Counted from the first letter of the stretch, positions 7,716 to 16,319 are shown. The stretch is DNA of 64,000 bases from Pseudomonas viridiflava (GCF_900589395.1 NZ_UUIS01000073.1:62001-126000); one strand, 5' to 3'. The notes: a model not told the origin generated them from the sequence alone. Translations and numbers: made by a program.

Positions 7716-9068
7716 ATGTTCGGAATGACCCACGAGACCTACCTGTTGGTCGACGCGCTGGTTACGATCGTCGGCCTGGTGATATTGATCACCAAATTCA
7801 AGGTTCACCCTTTTGTCGCCCTGACCCTGGCAGCCGGTTTTCTCGGCCTGACCAGCGGCATGCCGGTGGAAAAGGTCATGAAGGCGTTCCAGGACGGCTT
7901 CGGCGGGGTGCTGGGCTTTGTCGGCATCATCCTGGGCCTGGGCACCATGCTGGGCAAACTGATGGCCGACTCCGGTGGCGCCGACCAGATCGCCCAGACC
8001 CTGATCCGCATCTTCGGCAAGCAGAAGGTGCATTGGGCCATGATGTTCTCCGCCTTTCTGGTGGGCATCCCGCTGTTCTTCGAAATCGGCTTCGTGCTGC
8101 TGATTCCGCTGGTGTTCATCGTCGCGCGGCGCACGGGTGTGTCGATCATCAAGATCGGTATCCCGCTGCTGGCCGGCCTGTCGGCAGTTCACGGCCTGGT
8201 GCCGCCGCACCCGGGCCCGCTGCTGGCCATCGGCATTTTCGGTGCTGACATCGGCAAGACCATTTTCTACGGCCTGCTGGTCGCCCTGCCGACTGCCATC
8301 ATCGCCGGCCCCATCTATGGCAAGTGGATTTCCAAATACATCCCTGGCAGCCCTTCGCAAGAATTGATGGACCAGATCGCCAAGGAATCCAACACCCAGA
8401 ACCTGCCCGGCTTCGGCATCACGCTGGTGACGATCCTGCTGCCGGTGTTTCTGATGCTGCTCAAGACCTTTGCCGATGTGGTGCTGGCCGAGAACAATAT
8501 TTTCCGTATCTGGATGGACTTTATCGGTCACCCGATCACCGCCCTGCTCGCCGCCCTGCTGCTGGCCTTCTACACCTTCGGTGCAGCGCGTGGCTTTGAT
8601 CGCTCGCAGATCATGAAAATGCTCGACCACAGCCTCACCCCGGTGGCTGCCATCGTGCTGATCGTCGGTGCCGGCGGCGGCTTCAAGCAAATGCTGGTCG
8701 CCAGCGGCGTGGGCGATGTGATCGGTCACATGGCCGTGCAGGCACAGCTCAACCCGATCATGCTGGCCTGGCTGGTTGCCGCCGTGATCCGGATCGCCAC
8801 AGGCTCCGCCACCGTGGCGACCATCACCGGTGCCGGCATCGTCGCCCCGGTTGTCGGCCTGATCCCGGGGGTCAACCGTGAGCTGCTGGTGCTGGCCACC
8901 GGTGCCGGCTCGCTGATTCTCTCGCACGTCAACGATGCAGGCTTCTGGCTGGTCAAGCAGTACTTCAACATGACCGTCAGCGAAACCTTCAAGACCTGGA
9001 CGGTCATGGAAACCATTCTCTCGGTGGTCGGCATCATCTTCATCATGCTGCTGTCGACCGTGATCTGA
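7716..9068 (+). CDS. gntP: Gluconate:H+ symporter (GntP family)
   Basis: A 450-residue inner-membrane permease that imports gluconate with protons. The product is highly hydrophobic with 12 or more predicted segments and family motifs such as FVGIILGLGTMLGKLMADSG, VGIPLFFEIGFVLLIPLVF and GLVPPHPGPLLA. Length matches the GntP family (about 440-450). ATG 7716 is preceded by GGAG (7704-7707). It forms a functional unit with gntK and gntR and carries its own operator upstream and a hairpin downstream. Confidence 0.95.
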   Translation: MFGMTHETYLLVDALVTIVGLVILITKFKVHPFVALTLAAGFLGLTSGMPVEKVMKAFQDGFGGVLGFVGIILGLGTMLGKLMADSGGADQIAQTLIRIFGKQKVHWAMMFSAFLVGIPLFFEIGFVLLIPLVFIVARRTGVSIIKIGIPLLAGLSAVHGLVPPHPGPLLAIGIFGADIGKTIFYGLLVALPTAIIAGPIYGKWISKYIPGSPSQELMDQIAKESNTQNLPGFGITLVTILLPVFLMLLKTFADVVLAENNIFRIWMDFIGHPITALLAALLLAFYTFGAARGFDRSQIMKMLDHSLTPVAAIVLIVGAGGGFKQMLVASGVGDVIGHMAVQAQLNPIMLAWLVAAVIRIATGSATVATITGAGIVAPVVGLIPGVNRELLVLATGAGSLILSHVNDAGFWLVKQYFNMTVSETFKTWTVMETILSVVGIIFIMLLSTVI

Positions 9069-9085
9069 TCCCCCGCTTCAACCCT

Positions 9086-9116
9086 GCGGCTGTCGGACGG
9101 TTCTTGCGACAGCCGC
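9086..9116 (+). terminator. Hairpin after gntP
   Basis: GCGGCTGTCG (9086-9095) pairs with CGACAGCCGC (9107-9116), a 10-bp stem 17 bases after the gntP stop, followed by a short AT-rich run. It probably ends the gluconate transcript. Confidence 0.7.
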
Positions 9117-9616
9117 ACATTTATTCAACACCCTCCTGCCCCCCTGTCGACTGGTGCACAGCGTCATGCACCGGCTCGAATCCCATTGTGCAAATTCATG
9201 CACAATTGCTTTTTCCTACCCCATATCATCTGAGTGCAATTGAATTATCAGAAAGCTCAGGCAATGATGCGCGCAAACGCCTACGCTAAAAGTCGGCGAG
9301 GGACTACGTAATCAGATGCAGTGTCCTACATTGCAACGAGCGCGCAGTGATCATGTCAATCTGGATCCAATCCAGACTTTTTGCAGCATTTACCAGTAAA
9401 TACGGGCATTTACAGGATAAAACGGGCAGAATTGCCCGACTCCTGACTGTGTTGATGCAAATCGAAGTGACAGGGTAATGAACCGAGGGAATTATATTCA
9501 CCGCTGCAACGTCATACTGATGGACGCATTTGGATGCACTCGGCAACAATCACCACGCAAAGGCAAACGCCAGCCTCTTGATAGAGGCGTTACAAGAGGC
9601 CATCAAGGAAAAGATT
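9117..9616. other. Long gene-free leader region before csrA
   Basis: About 500 bp without a convincing gene. It is AT-richer than its surroundings. A hairpin GCCTC/GAGGC sits at 9573-9588, 29 bases before the csrA start, and the csrA frame stays open back to a TTG at 9530. A minus-strand terminator-like hairpin lies at 9419-9438. Either a long regulated csrA leader or an unrecognised small RNA would explain the space; I cannot decide. Confidence 0.4.
9419..9438 (-). terminator. Minus-strand terminator-like hairpin
   Basis: CGGGCA (9423-9428) pairs with TGCCCG (9433-9438) over a 4-base loop. Read on the minus strand it is followed by TTTT (9422-9419), a small intrinsic terminator pattern. No minus-strand gene upstream of it is evident, so it may be fortuitous or end a short antisense RNA. 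Confidence 0.3.
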
Positions 9617-9805
9617 ATGTTGATACTCACTCGCAAAGTAGGCGAAAGCATAAACATCGGTGACGACATCACCGTGACGATTCTTGGTGTTCAAGGGCTA
9701 CAAGTGCGCCTGGGCATCAATGCACCGAAAAACGTTTCCGTGCATCGTGAAGAAATCTACAAGCGTATCCAGGCAGAACTGGCCCCGACCCAGAACTCCC
9801 AATAA
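9617..9805 (+). CDS. csrA: Carbon storage regulator CsrA/RsmE
   Basis: A 62-residue RNA-binding global regulator that binds GGA motifs in mRNA leaders. The sequence starts MLILTRKVGESINIGDDI and contains VRLGINAPKNVSVHREEIY, including the conserved Leu4/Arg6 surface and the VHREEI segment with the RNA-binding arginine. The KVGESINIGDDI variant resembles RsmE more than RsmA of fluorescent pseudomonads. ATG 9617 has AAGGA 7 bases upstream; that GGA could also be an autoregulatory binding site. The genome should hold further paralogues. Confidence 0.95.
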   Translation: MLILTRKVGESINIGDDITVTILGVQGLQVRLGINAPKNVSVHREEIYKRIQAELAPTQNSQ

Positions 9806-9874
9806 TTCCTGGCGCTCCCCCCTCGATTCAAGCCATCCGTCCGCACAGCCGTGCCTGAGCGGATGGGTCGCATC

Positions 9875-9899
9875 ACGGCACCCACCAGGGTGCCGTTTT
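9875..9899 (+). terminator. Intrinsic terminator after csrA
   Basis: ACGGCACCC (9875-9883) and GGGTGCCGT (9888-9896) form a 9-bp stem with a 4-base loop, followed directly by TTTT. It lies 70 bp after the csrA stop codon. Confidence 0.88.
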
Positions 9900-10080
9900 C
9901 AGTTGCCGCCTGCGCAGCGGTGTGCGTGACTTTGATCAGCCTGCAACAGGCCATTGGTCATCTTGCCGGAACACCGGCCGTCCCCCTTGAGTCCATCTGA
10001 AGCGAACACCCTGTTCGATGCCCGCCCGTTGTGTGCAGTGAGCCGCGCATTTTATCCGTCAACCCGAACGGTGAATGACC

Positions 10081-10611
10081 ATGGCAAACACCCACGAAAC
10101 GCCTGCTGGCAGCAATGCCCGCAAAGACGGCTCCCTGATCCAGGACCCGCTGGATCCGTTGTACGCTGAAACCGCCGCCCATGGCGATCAGCTTGACCCC
10201 TCGCCGCCCCCGACTGACATGGACACCCAGAGCCTGGCCGGTTACATCGACGAACTGGCTGAACGCATCGCGCAACTGGCCGACAACCTGCGCAACCAGA
10301 ACGCCGACCAAGCGCTGCAGCAGGCCGTCAGGCTGGCGCAGGACAATCCGACGCTGTTCATGCTGGGCAGTGTGGCGCTGGGCTTCGGCCTCTCGCGCGC
10401 GTTCAGAACCGACAGCCCGCAGGATCCAGCCCAAGCCGCCAGCGCACCAGCCGACCTGTCGATGCCTTCGACACCCACCCAGCAATCCTCCGGCATGGCT
10501 TACAACACCGTGCCGCCAGGCCCTGTGGGCAGCGCCAGCCTGAACGATCCGGAGGTGACCGCGGCCGGACCTGTCCCCGACCTGCCCACCACTTCCAGAA
10601 AAGGAGCCTGA
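10081..10611 (+). CDS. Nutrient deprivation-induced-like protein (first gene of a three-gene envelope cluster)
   Basis: A 176-residue mostly polar protein with an amphipathic helix (about residues 47-80, GYIDELAERIAQLADNLRNQ) and one short hydrophobic segment (about 92-106, PTLFMLGSVALGFGL), followed by a proline/serine-rich tail. It resembles the small proteins annotated as nutrient deprivation-induced in pseudomonads; function unproven. ATG 10081 is chosen over ATG 10075 because the weak upstream AACGG is better spaced. It precedes a YqjE/DUF1469-like and a DUF3618 gene, spaced or overlapping within 4 bp, so the three are probably one operon. Confidence 0.75.
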   Translation: MANTHETPAGSNARKDGSLIQDPLDPLYAETAAHGDQLDPSPPPTDMDTQSLAGYIDELAERIAQLADNLRNQNADQALQQAVRLAQDNPTLFMLGSVALGFGLSRAFRTDSPQDPAQAASAPADLSMPSTPTQQSSGMAYNTVPPGPVGSASLNDPEVTAAGPVPDLPTTSRKGA

Positions 10612-10613
10612 CC

Positions 10614-11024
10614 ATGAGTGATCCTCTTCACACGCCAGGACCGGACAGCGACACCTCGGTGCTGGGACTGGTCCGGCAACTGGCCCATGAAGTGCCCCTG
10701 TTGGTGAGCAAGGAAATAGCCCTGGCCAAGGCGGAGTTTCGCGAGTCGCTGGCGACCACGCGCAACGGCGTGCGCTCGATCGCCGGCGGCGTCATGTTGA
10801 TGCTCGCGGGCCTGGTGGTGGTCTTGCTGGCCGTCGTACAGATCCTGGCCTGGTACATCGCCTTGTGGCTGGCCGCGCTGGTCGTCGGCATTGCCGCGAT
10901 GATTGCAGGCGTCGTGCTGCTCAAGGCCGGCAACCGCCAGTTTGACCTCTCGCACCTGACGCCCGAGCGCACCGCCAACGCCCTGAACAAGGACAAGCAA
11001 ACCATCCAGAGGAAAGCATCATGA
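10614..11024 (+). CDS. Phage holin-like / DUF1469 (YqjE-type) membrane protein
   Basis: A 136-residue protein with an N-terminal cytoplasmic amphipathic region (LVRQLAHEVPLLVSKEIALA) followed by two strong hydrophobic helices (about residues 58-82 and 85-104). This matches the DUF1469 / holin superfamily III (YqjE) layout. In E. coli the related yqj genes encode membrane proteins associated with stationary phase. AAGGAG precedes ATG 10614, and the stop overlaps the ATG of the next gene (ATGA), indicating translational coupling. Confidence 0.82.
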   Translation: MSDPLHTPGPDSDTSVLGLVRQLAHEVPLLVSKEIALAKAEFRESLATTRNGVRSIAGGVMLMLAGLVVVLLAVVQILAWYIALWLAALVVGIAAMIAGVVLLKAGNRQFDLSHLTPERTANALNKDKQTIQRKAS

Positions 11025-11653
11025 GCAACGACAGCACGTTCGACACCGCAGGCCAGGCCGCCGCCGACCACAAGAGCCCTGAAGAACTGGAGCGCGAAGT
11101 AAACGCCCAGCGCTCCAGCATCGGCCAGATCGTCGACGCCCTGGAAAGAAAGATGTCGCCCGGCCAATGGGTCGATCAGGCCCTGGCCTACACGCGGCAA
11201 AACGGCGGCGAGTTCGTCGGCAACCTGGGGCAGAGTGTGCGGCACAATCCGCTGCCCACTCTGTTGATGTCGGTGGGCGTGGCCTGGCTGATGATCGGCC
11301 AGCGCAGCACTGCTGCTTCATCGACGGCGTCCCCGTCCGGCTCGATGCTCGAGCCGCTCGCCGACAGCGTGGGCAGCGTGGGCAGCGTCAAGGACAAGGT
11401 CCAGGCCACCGCTTCGCGCCTGAAAGAGAAGGCCCGCCAGCTCAAGCCCGAGAAAACGGTGACGCAAGGCACTCTCAAGGACAAGGGTCAACGCTTGCAG
11501 ACCGGCCTGAGTGACCTGGCCCATCAACAGCCACTGGTATTGGCTGGTATCGCGGTGGCGCTGGGGGCCGCCCTGGGCCAGAACCTGCCATCGGTCGAGC
11601 GCAAGTGGACCCGGCACGATCCGCTGCAAGGCAACACGACGGGCCTGGGTTGA
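11021..11653 (+). CDS. DUF3618-domain protein
   Basis: A 210-residue protein whose N-terminus (SPEELEREVNAQRSSIGQIV, then DALERKMSPGQWVDQ) matches DUF3618, a domain found beside YqjE-like proteins. Two hydrophobic stretches occur near residues 80-93 (LPTLLMSVGVAWLM) and 175-190 (PLVLAGIAVALGAALG), with a charged linker between them. It overlaps the preceding gene by 4 bp. Probably an inner-membrane partner of the two upstream products; biochemical role unknown. Confidence 0.82.
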   Translation: MSNDSTFDTAGQAAADHKSPEELEREVNAQRSSIGQIVDALERKMSPGQWVDQALAYTRQNGGEFVGNLGQSVRHNPLPTLLMSVGVAWLMIGQRSTAASSTASPSGSMLEPLADSVGSVGSVKDKVQATASRLKEKARQLKPEKTVTQGTLKDKGQRLQTGLSDLAHQQPLVLAGIAVALGAALGQNLPSVERKWTRHDPLQGNTTGLG

Positions 11654-11662
11654 ACCCGGGCA

Positions 11663-11686
11663 GCGGCCCTGCACAGGCAGGGCCGC
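11663..11686. terminator. Hairpin between convergent genes
   Basis: GCGGCCCTGC and GCAGGGCCGC form a perfect 10-bp stem with the 4-base loop ACAG. It lies between the convergent stops of the DUF3618 and DUF465 genes. Neither side has a strong T-tract. Confidence 0.6.
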
Positions 11687-11699
11687 GCACGGCAATGGC

Positions 11700-11942
11700 T
11701 CAGTCGGTTGCCTCCAGGCGCGCAGTAATGCGGTCCTTGAGCAACAGCCGATGCGCTTTGAGCTTTCTGAGGTCCTGGTCGCCGATGCCCCCCGCCAGTC
11801 CCTTTTCGGCCTCGATGACCTCCTGATCAGCCTGCTGGTATTTATGGAGCAAATGCTGCAGCTGCTCGTCGCTTCTGCCACGGGCCAGAACATCTTCCTT
11901 GCTCAAGTGCAAATCCGCGTACAGATCATGTTTGACTGGCAT
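11700..11942 (-). CDS. DUF465 / YdcH-family small protein
   Basis: An 80-residue, highly charged, helical protein (MPVKHDLYADLHLSKEDVLA, then FxxLLxxYxxxDxE-like HLLHKYQQADQEVIEAE and LRKLKAHRLLLKDRI). The KLKAxRLxLKDRI ending is typical of YdcH/DUF465 proteins. GGAGG lies about 8 bases before ATG 11942. No function is established for the family. Confidence 0.85.
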   Translation of the reverse strand: MPVKHDLYADLHLSKEDVLARGRSDEQLQHLLHKYQQADQEVIEAEKGLAGGIGDQDLRKLKAHRLLLKDRITARLEATD

Positions 11943-12023
11943 GAATCGGCCTCCATCGGAGAAAAAGGAACCCTAAGGGTAGCAGGCCATGGGCGTTGCA
12001 ACGCAAGGAGCCGGCCTCGGGAC

Positions 12024-12959
12024 TCATGCCTGGCGCCTGCGCCGTGCCTCGAAGGCGCGCAGATGCAGGCACGCCACATCGAGCATCGACACGCCCGCCG
12101 GCATAATCCCCAAGGCCTGGCGACGCGCCAGCAAATCACCCAAGAGATGCTCGCCCTCGGTGGCCGTGCCACGCTCGATGTCACGCAACAATGATGCGCT
12201 CAAGGTCGAGCCTGGCTGCGTCAGCATGGCCAGGCACCGCTGCTGCGCCTGGGCGCTCAAGGGATGACCGGCCGCCAGGGCAATACGCGCGCATTCTTGC
12301 AAGGTTGCCACTACCAGCGCCTCGCCACCGCCTTGCAGCACATCGCCCAGAGCCGCGCGCATCGTGCCGGTCACGGCGGCCAGGGTGGCGATAAAGCACC
12401 ATTTATCCCACATGTCCTGCACGATGTGCTGGCTGAAACTGGCGTCGAAGCCGGCATCGGACAGGGCCTCGGCGACCCGAAGAATCCGCTGGTTGGACGC
12501 CCCGCTGAGTTCACCGAAGCGCAACTGGTGATGCTCGCCCAGATGCAGGATCACCCCTTGGGCATCCTGGTCCAGCGAGGCCAGGCATTGTCCGCCCAGT
12601 ACGCTCTGTCGACCGAAGCACTCCGTCAGGCGGTCAAGATGGGCCATGCCATTGAGCAGCGGCAGGATCGCCGTGCCCGCCCCGACGGCGGGTGCGACAT
12701 CGCTGATCGTTGCCGGCAGGTCGTAAGCCTTGCAGGTCAGCACGATCAGGTCATACGGCCGGGACAACTGATAGGCCAGGACACACGGCGGGGACGGGTA
12801 ATGTATATCGCCATGTGGGCTGCGCACCCGCAGACCGTCGCGCTCCAGGCGCTCGGCACGGCGTGCCCGCACCAGAAAAGTGACATTGCGACCGGCTTCG
12901 AGCAGCCGGCCACCGAAGTAACCGCCTACAGCGCCGGCACCGACAATCAGAATGCGCAT
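12024..12959 (-). CDS. Ketopantoate reductase-family oxidoreductase
   Basis: A 311-residue protein starting with the NADP-binding motif MRILIVGAGAVGGYFGGRL and carrying the ApbA/PanE C-terminal domain (DMWDKWCFIATLAAVTGTMR). The catalytic lysine of the family fits WDKW. It may be a true 2-dehydropantoate 2-reductase (pantothenate synthesis), but pseudomonads carry several PanE-like paralogues, so I leave the symbol empty. It stands alone, 219 bp from the next minus-strand gene upstream. Confidence 0.85.
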   Translation of the reverse strand: MRILIVGAGAVGGYFGGRLLEAGRNVTFLVRARRAERLERDGLRVRSPHGDIHYPSPPCVLAYQLSRPYDLIVLTCKAYDLPATISDVAPAVGAGTAILPLLNGMAHLDRLTECFGRQSVLGGQCLASLDQDAQGVILHLGEHHQLRFGELSGASNQRILRVAEALSDAGFDASFSQHIVQDMWDKWCFIATLAAVTGTMRAALGDVLQGGGEALVVATLQECARIALAAGHPLSAQAQQRCLAMLTQPGSTLSASLLRDIERGTATEGEHLLGDLLARRQALGIMPAGVSMLDVACLHLRAFEARRRRQA

Positions 12960-13178
12960 TTGAAATGGCTCTCCCTGGCTTGATCCTGGCGATCATGGAT
13001 CGGACGTCAGCCTCAATCGATAAGCGCCAGGCAATGAAGTTCAACCTGTACAGCGATAGCGGCTTTTTGCGCCGTCAGGCGACGTTGCCGCTCGCCAATG
13101 CGTGCGCAAACGTGCCTGTCACTCTACAGGATCGCACCGCAAACGCCCGCAGCGCAGGGAGTGCACGCTTGAAGGCGG

Positions 13179-14606
13179 TCAGCCCTTGCCGACCAGGCCT
13201 GGCAGCAACAGATGCATGCGCTCATCCAGGACCTGCACCAGGCTTTGTCGTGGATGATCCGGGGCAAGCAGCGCCAGGCGTTGCAAGCGGGCCTTGAGCG
13301 CCTCGATCACTACACGGCTGGCATCATGGTGAAATTGCCACACGCCGTAGATCCGTCCTTCGAACGACGGTTCGCTGCCCAGCTGCGGATCCGCCGCCAG
13401 CCCCGAACCGATACCAAACAGGTACAGGCCGTCCAGCCGCCGCCCTTGCTGGTCCAGCGGGCAGCCATTGGCATCGGAATCCAGGCCACCCCGGGCCTGG
13501 CGCAAATGGATAGGCGTGCCATCGGCGTGGCTGAGCACAGGCAGTACAGGCTGATACCCGGTGCACTGGATCACCGCGCCCGGCTCGGCCAGCGCCTGGG
13601 CTGCCCGCTCCAGATCACCGGAGGGGCCGTTATGCGTCTGCATGCGCTGCACGCCGACGCCGGTCTTGCCAATGCGCGATCGTGCCAACACTTCGCGGCC
13701 GATATCGAGCGCCCGGTAGCGCAGCCCGCCCGACCGATTCACCCGCCCGGACAAGGGGCACACATCGTCGTGTGGATCGAACCGGAAGCCCTGCTCCTGC
13801 GCCTGTTCGACCGTTTCATAAAACAGCCGGATCGGCGTGCGGTGGATCAGTGTCACTTCACGTAAACCGGCGAACTCCAGCGCATCGGCCAGGTTTTCCA
13901 GGACCGAAAAGGCGCTGTGCGAGCCACCGACCACCGTGATGCGCTGTTGATTGGCAATGAAAGGGACCAGGTGTTCACGCAATTGCACCGCATTCATGCG
14001 CAAAACGGCATCGGAGCCCAGAACATGAGCCGAACGCGACAGGTGCAGCCCTTGGGCGGCCAGGTGCTCGACCAGGTGGCGAGGGTCCTGGCGGCCACCG
14101 AGATTGAGCACCACTCCCTGGCAGAGAATACGGCGCTCGCAGCCGGCGGTCTCGACCCGTACGCACAACTGACCCGGCTGCCAGATCACCTCGGTGATGG
14201 TGGTGCTGTGCCAGATCTTGACCCCGTAATGCTGCACGATATGGCGCAGCACCAGTTGCGAGGCTTCGGCCATCAGCTCACCGGCCTCGGCCAGAGGCGG
14301 TGCACTGTGGGCCTGGCGACGGATGCGCCAATAAGCCGGCGAGTACTCCAGCGGCTCGAAAATATCAGCCAGCCGGGGGTCGCGCAGGCAGTCGATGAAT
14401 ACGTCGCCGACCGAATTGGCGGTGATGCAATAATTGCCAAGGCTGCCGACGCCGGGGGTCTCACTGGCGTCGACAATGATCAGGCCGTTGCGTGCCAGTT
14501 CGGCAAGCGTTCCGGTTTTCAGGGCATTGAACAAAAAGCCCATCCCTGCCACCCCTGCGCCACCGACGACGCAGGCACAGGTCACTTGCAGATGATCTTC
14601 GAACAT
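13179..14606 (-). CDS. FAD/NAD(P)-binding oxidoreductase of unknown substrate
   Basis: A 475-residue flavoprotein with an N-terminal FAD-binding Rossmann motif (CVVGGAGVAGMGFLFNAL), a second dinucleotide-binding motif in the middle (ITVVGGSHSAFSVLENLADA, about residue 220) and a late CTGYQP motif. This organisation resembles flavin-dependent N-hydroxylating or class B monooxygenases. The N-terminal SLGNYCITANSVGDVF segment is distinctive. Genes flanking it do not reveal a pathway. ATG 14606 is followed by a hydrophilic lead-in of ten residues before the Rossmann strand, as expected. Confidence 0.7.
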   Translation of the reverse strand: MFEDHLQVTCACVVGGAGVAGMGFLFNALKTGTLAELARNGLIIVDASETPGVGSLGNYCITANSVGDVFIDCLRDPRLADIFEPLEYSPAYWRIRRQAHSAPPLAEAGELMAEASQLVLRHIVQHYGVKIWHSTTITEVIWQPGQLCVRVETAGCERRILCQGVVLNLGGRQDPRHLVEHLAAQGLHLSRSAHVLGSDAVLRMNAVQLREHLVPFIANQQRITVVGGSHSAFSVLENLADALEFAGLREVTLIHRTPIRLFYETVEQAQEQGFRFDPHDDVCPLSGRVNRSGGLRYRALDIGREVLARSRIGKTGVGVQRMQTHNGPSGDLERAAQALAEPGAVIQCTGYQPVLPVLSHADGTPIHLRQARGGLDSDANGCPLDQQGRRLDGLYLFGIGSGLAADPQLGSEPSFEGRIYGVWQFHHDASRVVIEALKARLQRLALLAPDHPRQSLVQVLDERMHLLLPGLVGKG

Positions 14607-15225
14607 GGTGTGTCTTCCTTGGCCTGTTGATAAACGGTTCCCGCCTTGCGTCCACGGAAGTGAGCGCTTCCGGCGCAGGAAACAACAGCTTACATTCCGG
14701 TAATGGGGGCTTTTGAATCATCAAGTTGCACAACTAACTGAATAGACCCGAATGCACGTCAAAGTTATAACGCACTGGCACAAACGTTTGCGTCGCACTT
14801 CAACAGTGTGACGAACTCACGGCGACAGGTATAAACAGGAAGGGTTCAAACAATAAACAACCACGCTACCGCTCAACGCGACAGCGCCGACGTGAAACGG
14901 CAAGAAAAAGAGGACGACCTGAGGGTCATGATTCAGGGCACGGGTTGAACGTGATGGTTACAAAGATCAGGCAACAGTGTCAAACAACCGGCCCAGCGGG
15001 ACAGGCACTGCCGGGAGCCCTGCAGGCGCACGATTTCAAGGGCAATGTCGCTCAACATCCGCAAACAGGAAGGGTCGGGACAGGCGCTTGCGATTCACCA
15101 AGCCCGGTTGTTTTTTTATATGGGCCTTGCGCACAGCCACCAGAAAACAGCGCCAACAAACTGACAACGCCGCAGGTCGACACAAGCGCAGTGTCGACCA
15201 GGGTGTTCAAGGGTGCCGCAGGGCT
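14607..15225. other. Gene-free region with a possible structured RNA
   Basis: About 620 bp without a credible gene. ACAACCGG (14984-14991) pairs with CCGGTTGT (15104-15111), which is followed by six T (15112-15117), so a long closed helix plus T-run is possible. A bulged inner stem (GGCGCTTG with CAAGCCC, about 15083-15105) precedes it. Several GGA or AGG motifs and an AAACAATAAACAAC stretch (about 14849) lie upstream. A small RNA is possible, but no promoter can be defined. Confidence 0.35.
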
Positions 15226-15492
15226 TCAGGCGCGACGCGAATAGACCTGTGGACGGCTGACGCTGTCCAGTTCTTCGCGCAGGCCGGCCACCAGGTCATT
15301 GATGGCCCGGCTGCTGTCCAGACGCATCAGGTCGATGCCGGTCACCAGCAGATCGACACGGCCGGTGCGGGGTTCCGCGATCTGAATGGTCATGGAGCGA
15401 TCCGGGGCAATGGTGCAGGTACAACTGAGCGGCAGAAAAGCACCTTCAACAATACTGCGTAGTTCGAGCGTAGACAGTCCACAAGCGATCAT
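15226..15492 (-). CDS. DUF1652 family protein
   Basis: An 88-residue Pseudomonas-type DUF1652 protein (LSTLELRSIVEGAFLPLSCT near the start, LLVTGID, SSRAINDLVAGLREEL). AAGGAG lies 7 bases before ATG 15492. It has no signal peptide or membrane segment, stands alone, and has no known function. Confidence 0.85.
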   Translation of the reverse strand: MIACGLSTLELRSIVEGAFLPLSCTCTIAPDRSMTIQIAEPRTGRVDLLVTGIDLMRLDSSRAINDLVAGLREELDSVSRPQVYSRRA

Positions 15493-15839
15493 TTGCTATC
15501 TCCTTATTGCGGGCACCCTGAATAATCCTTCAGGCGCTTGCGCTTATTGGTATTAACATCCGGGCAGGCATCGGGCAGGCCCAATAACGGCCACCGCAGG
15601 CAGCGGTTAACTTCAACCCTTATACGCGTTGGACGCGGCGCCAGCAACGAAGTTTCGACGCACCGCAGAACAACCTGTTATTTATTTGATAACGGACAAG
15701 GAAAAAACGTTTCATCTAATAAAACAGTTAATCTTCAGGCGCGCGGGGGATAAAAGTTGTTAACGTTTGAACCGGGGGTGTTAAGCGAAACGGCCTCGAC
15801 CGGACCTGCCGGGGCAGGTCCGGTGCCGGCGTCAGGAAA
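15493..15839. other. Intergenic region DUF1652 / GNAT
   Basis: A 347-bp AT-richer stretch. Apart from the hairpin at 15799-15824 I see no gene or recognisable operator. It should contain the promoter of the minus-strand DUF1652 gene. Confidence 0.4.
15799..15824 (-). terminator. Hairpin after the GNAT gene
   Basis: ACCGGACCTGCC and GGCAGGTCCGGT form a perfect 12-bp stem with a 2-base loop, 15 bases past the stop of the minus-strand acetyltransferase gene. The downstream T-tract is poor. Confidence 0.65.
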
Positions 15840-16319
15840 TTATTCCGGGCGTGTCAGGCGCAGGTGGATCAGGGCCACTGTCGCCCCCTGCTTGTCACGG
15901 CGCTCTTCGATGGCGAAAGGACGAAAGCCGAGCCTGGAGTAGAACACCAGCCCGGTGACGTTGTGGTTGTAGCACGAGGAGGTCACTTCACGGGCTTCGT
16001 GCTTGTCAAAGGCGACCTCCGCCATGCAGGCGATCAGGTAACGTCCCACGCCTTTGGAGCGGGCATGGCTGGCGATGATCACATTGCCCAGGGTGCAACG
16101 ATCACGAAACACACAGCGCACGAAATTGGCATAGCCGACCACTTCGCCATGCAGCTCGACCACCGTGGGGTCCGAGCGCTGCTCCAGCGACTCTTTCAAT
16201 TGTGCCGGGGTGAACGGGTACACCGCCTGGGGGAACATGTAGAACAGCTCATCGGGATTCTGAGGAAGGGCACAGACGGCGGTGATGTCTTTTTCTTCCA
16301 TGGGACGATGTAGGAACAT
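15840..16319 (-). CDS. GNAT-family N-acetyltransferase
   Basis: A 159-residue acetyltransferase. The acetyl-CoA binding motif is seen in LGNVIIASHARSKGVGRYLI (the R-x-x-G-x-G/A type loop), and the late VFYSRLGFRPFAIEER segment is the usual GNAT C-terminal strand. Substrate unknown. AAAAGG precedes ATG 16319. It stands alone. Confidence 0.88.
   Translation of the reverse strand: MFLHRPMEEKDITAVCALPQNPDELFYMFPQAVYPFTPAQLKESLEQRSDPTVVELHGEVVGYANFVRCVFRDRCTLGNVIIASHARSKGVGRYLIACMAEVAFDKHEAREVTSSCYNHNVTGLVFYSRLGFRPFAIEERRDKQGATVALIHLRLTRPE

Noticed and set aside
9304..9549. 81-residue minus-strand frame before csrA
   Set aside because: It has no ribosome binding site, no recognisable family and no coding-like composition, and it spans a terminator-like hairpin.
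14777..14791. Sigma-54 promoter (GGCAC...TTTGC) for a CrcZ-like RNA
   Set aside because: The GG and GC pairs are 11 bases apart, where 10 are required, and the locus is not one where crc RNAs are known.
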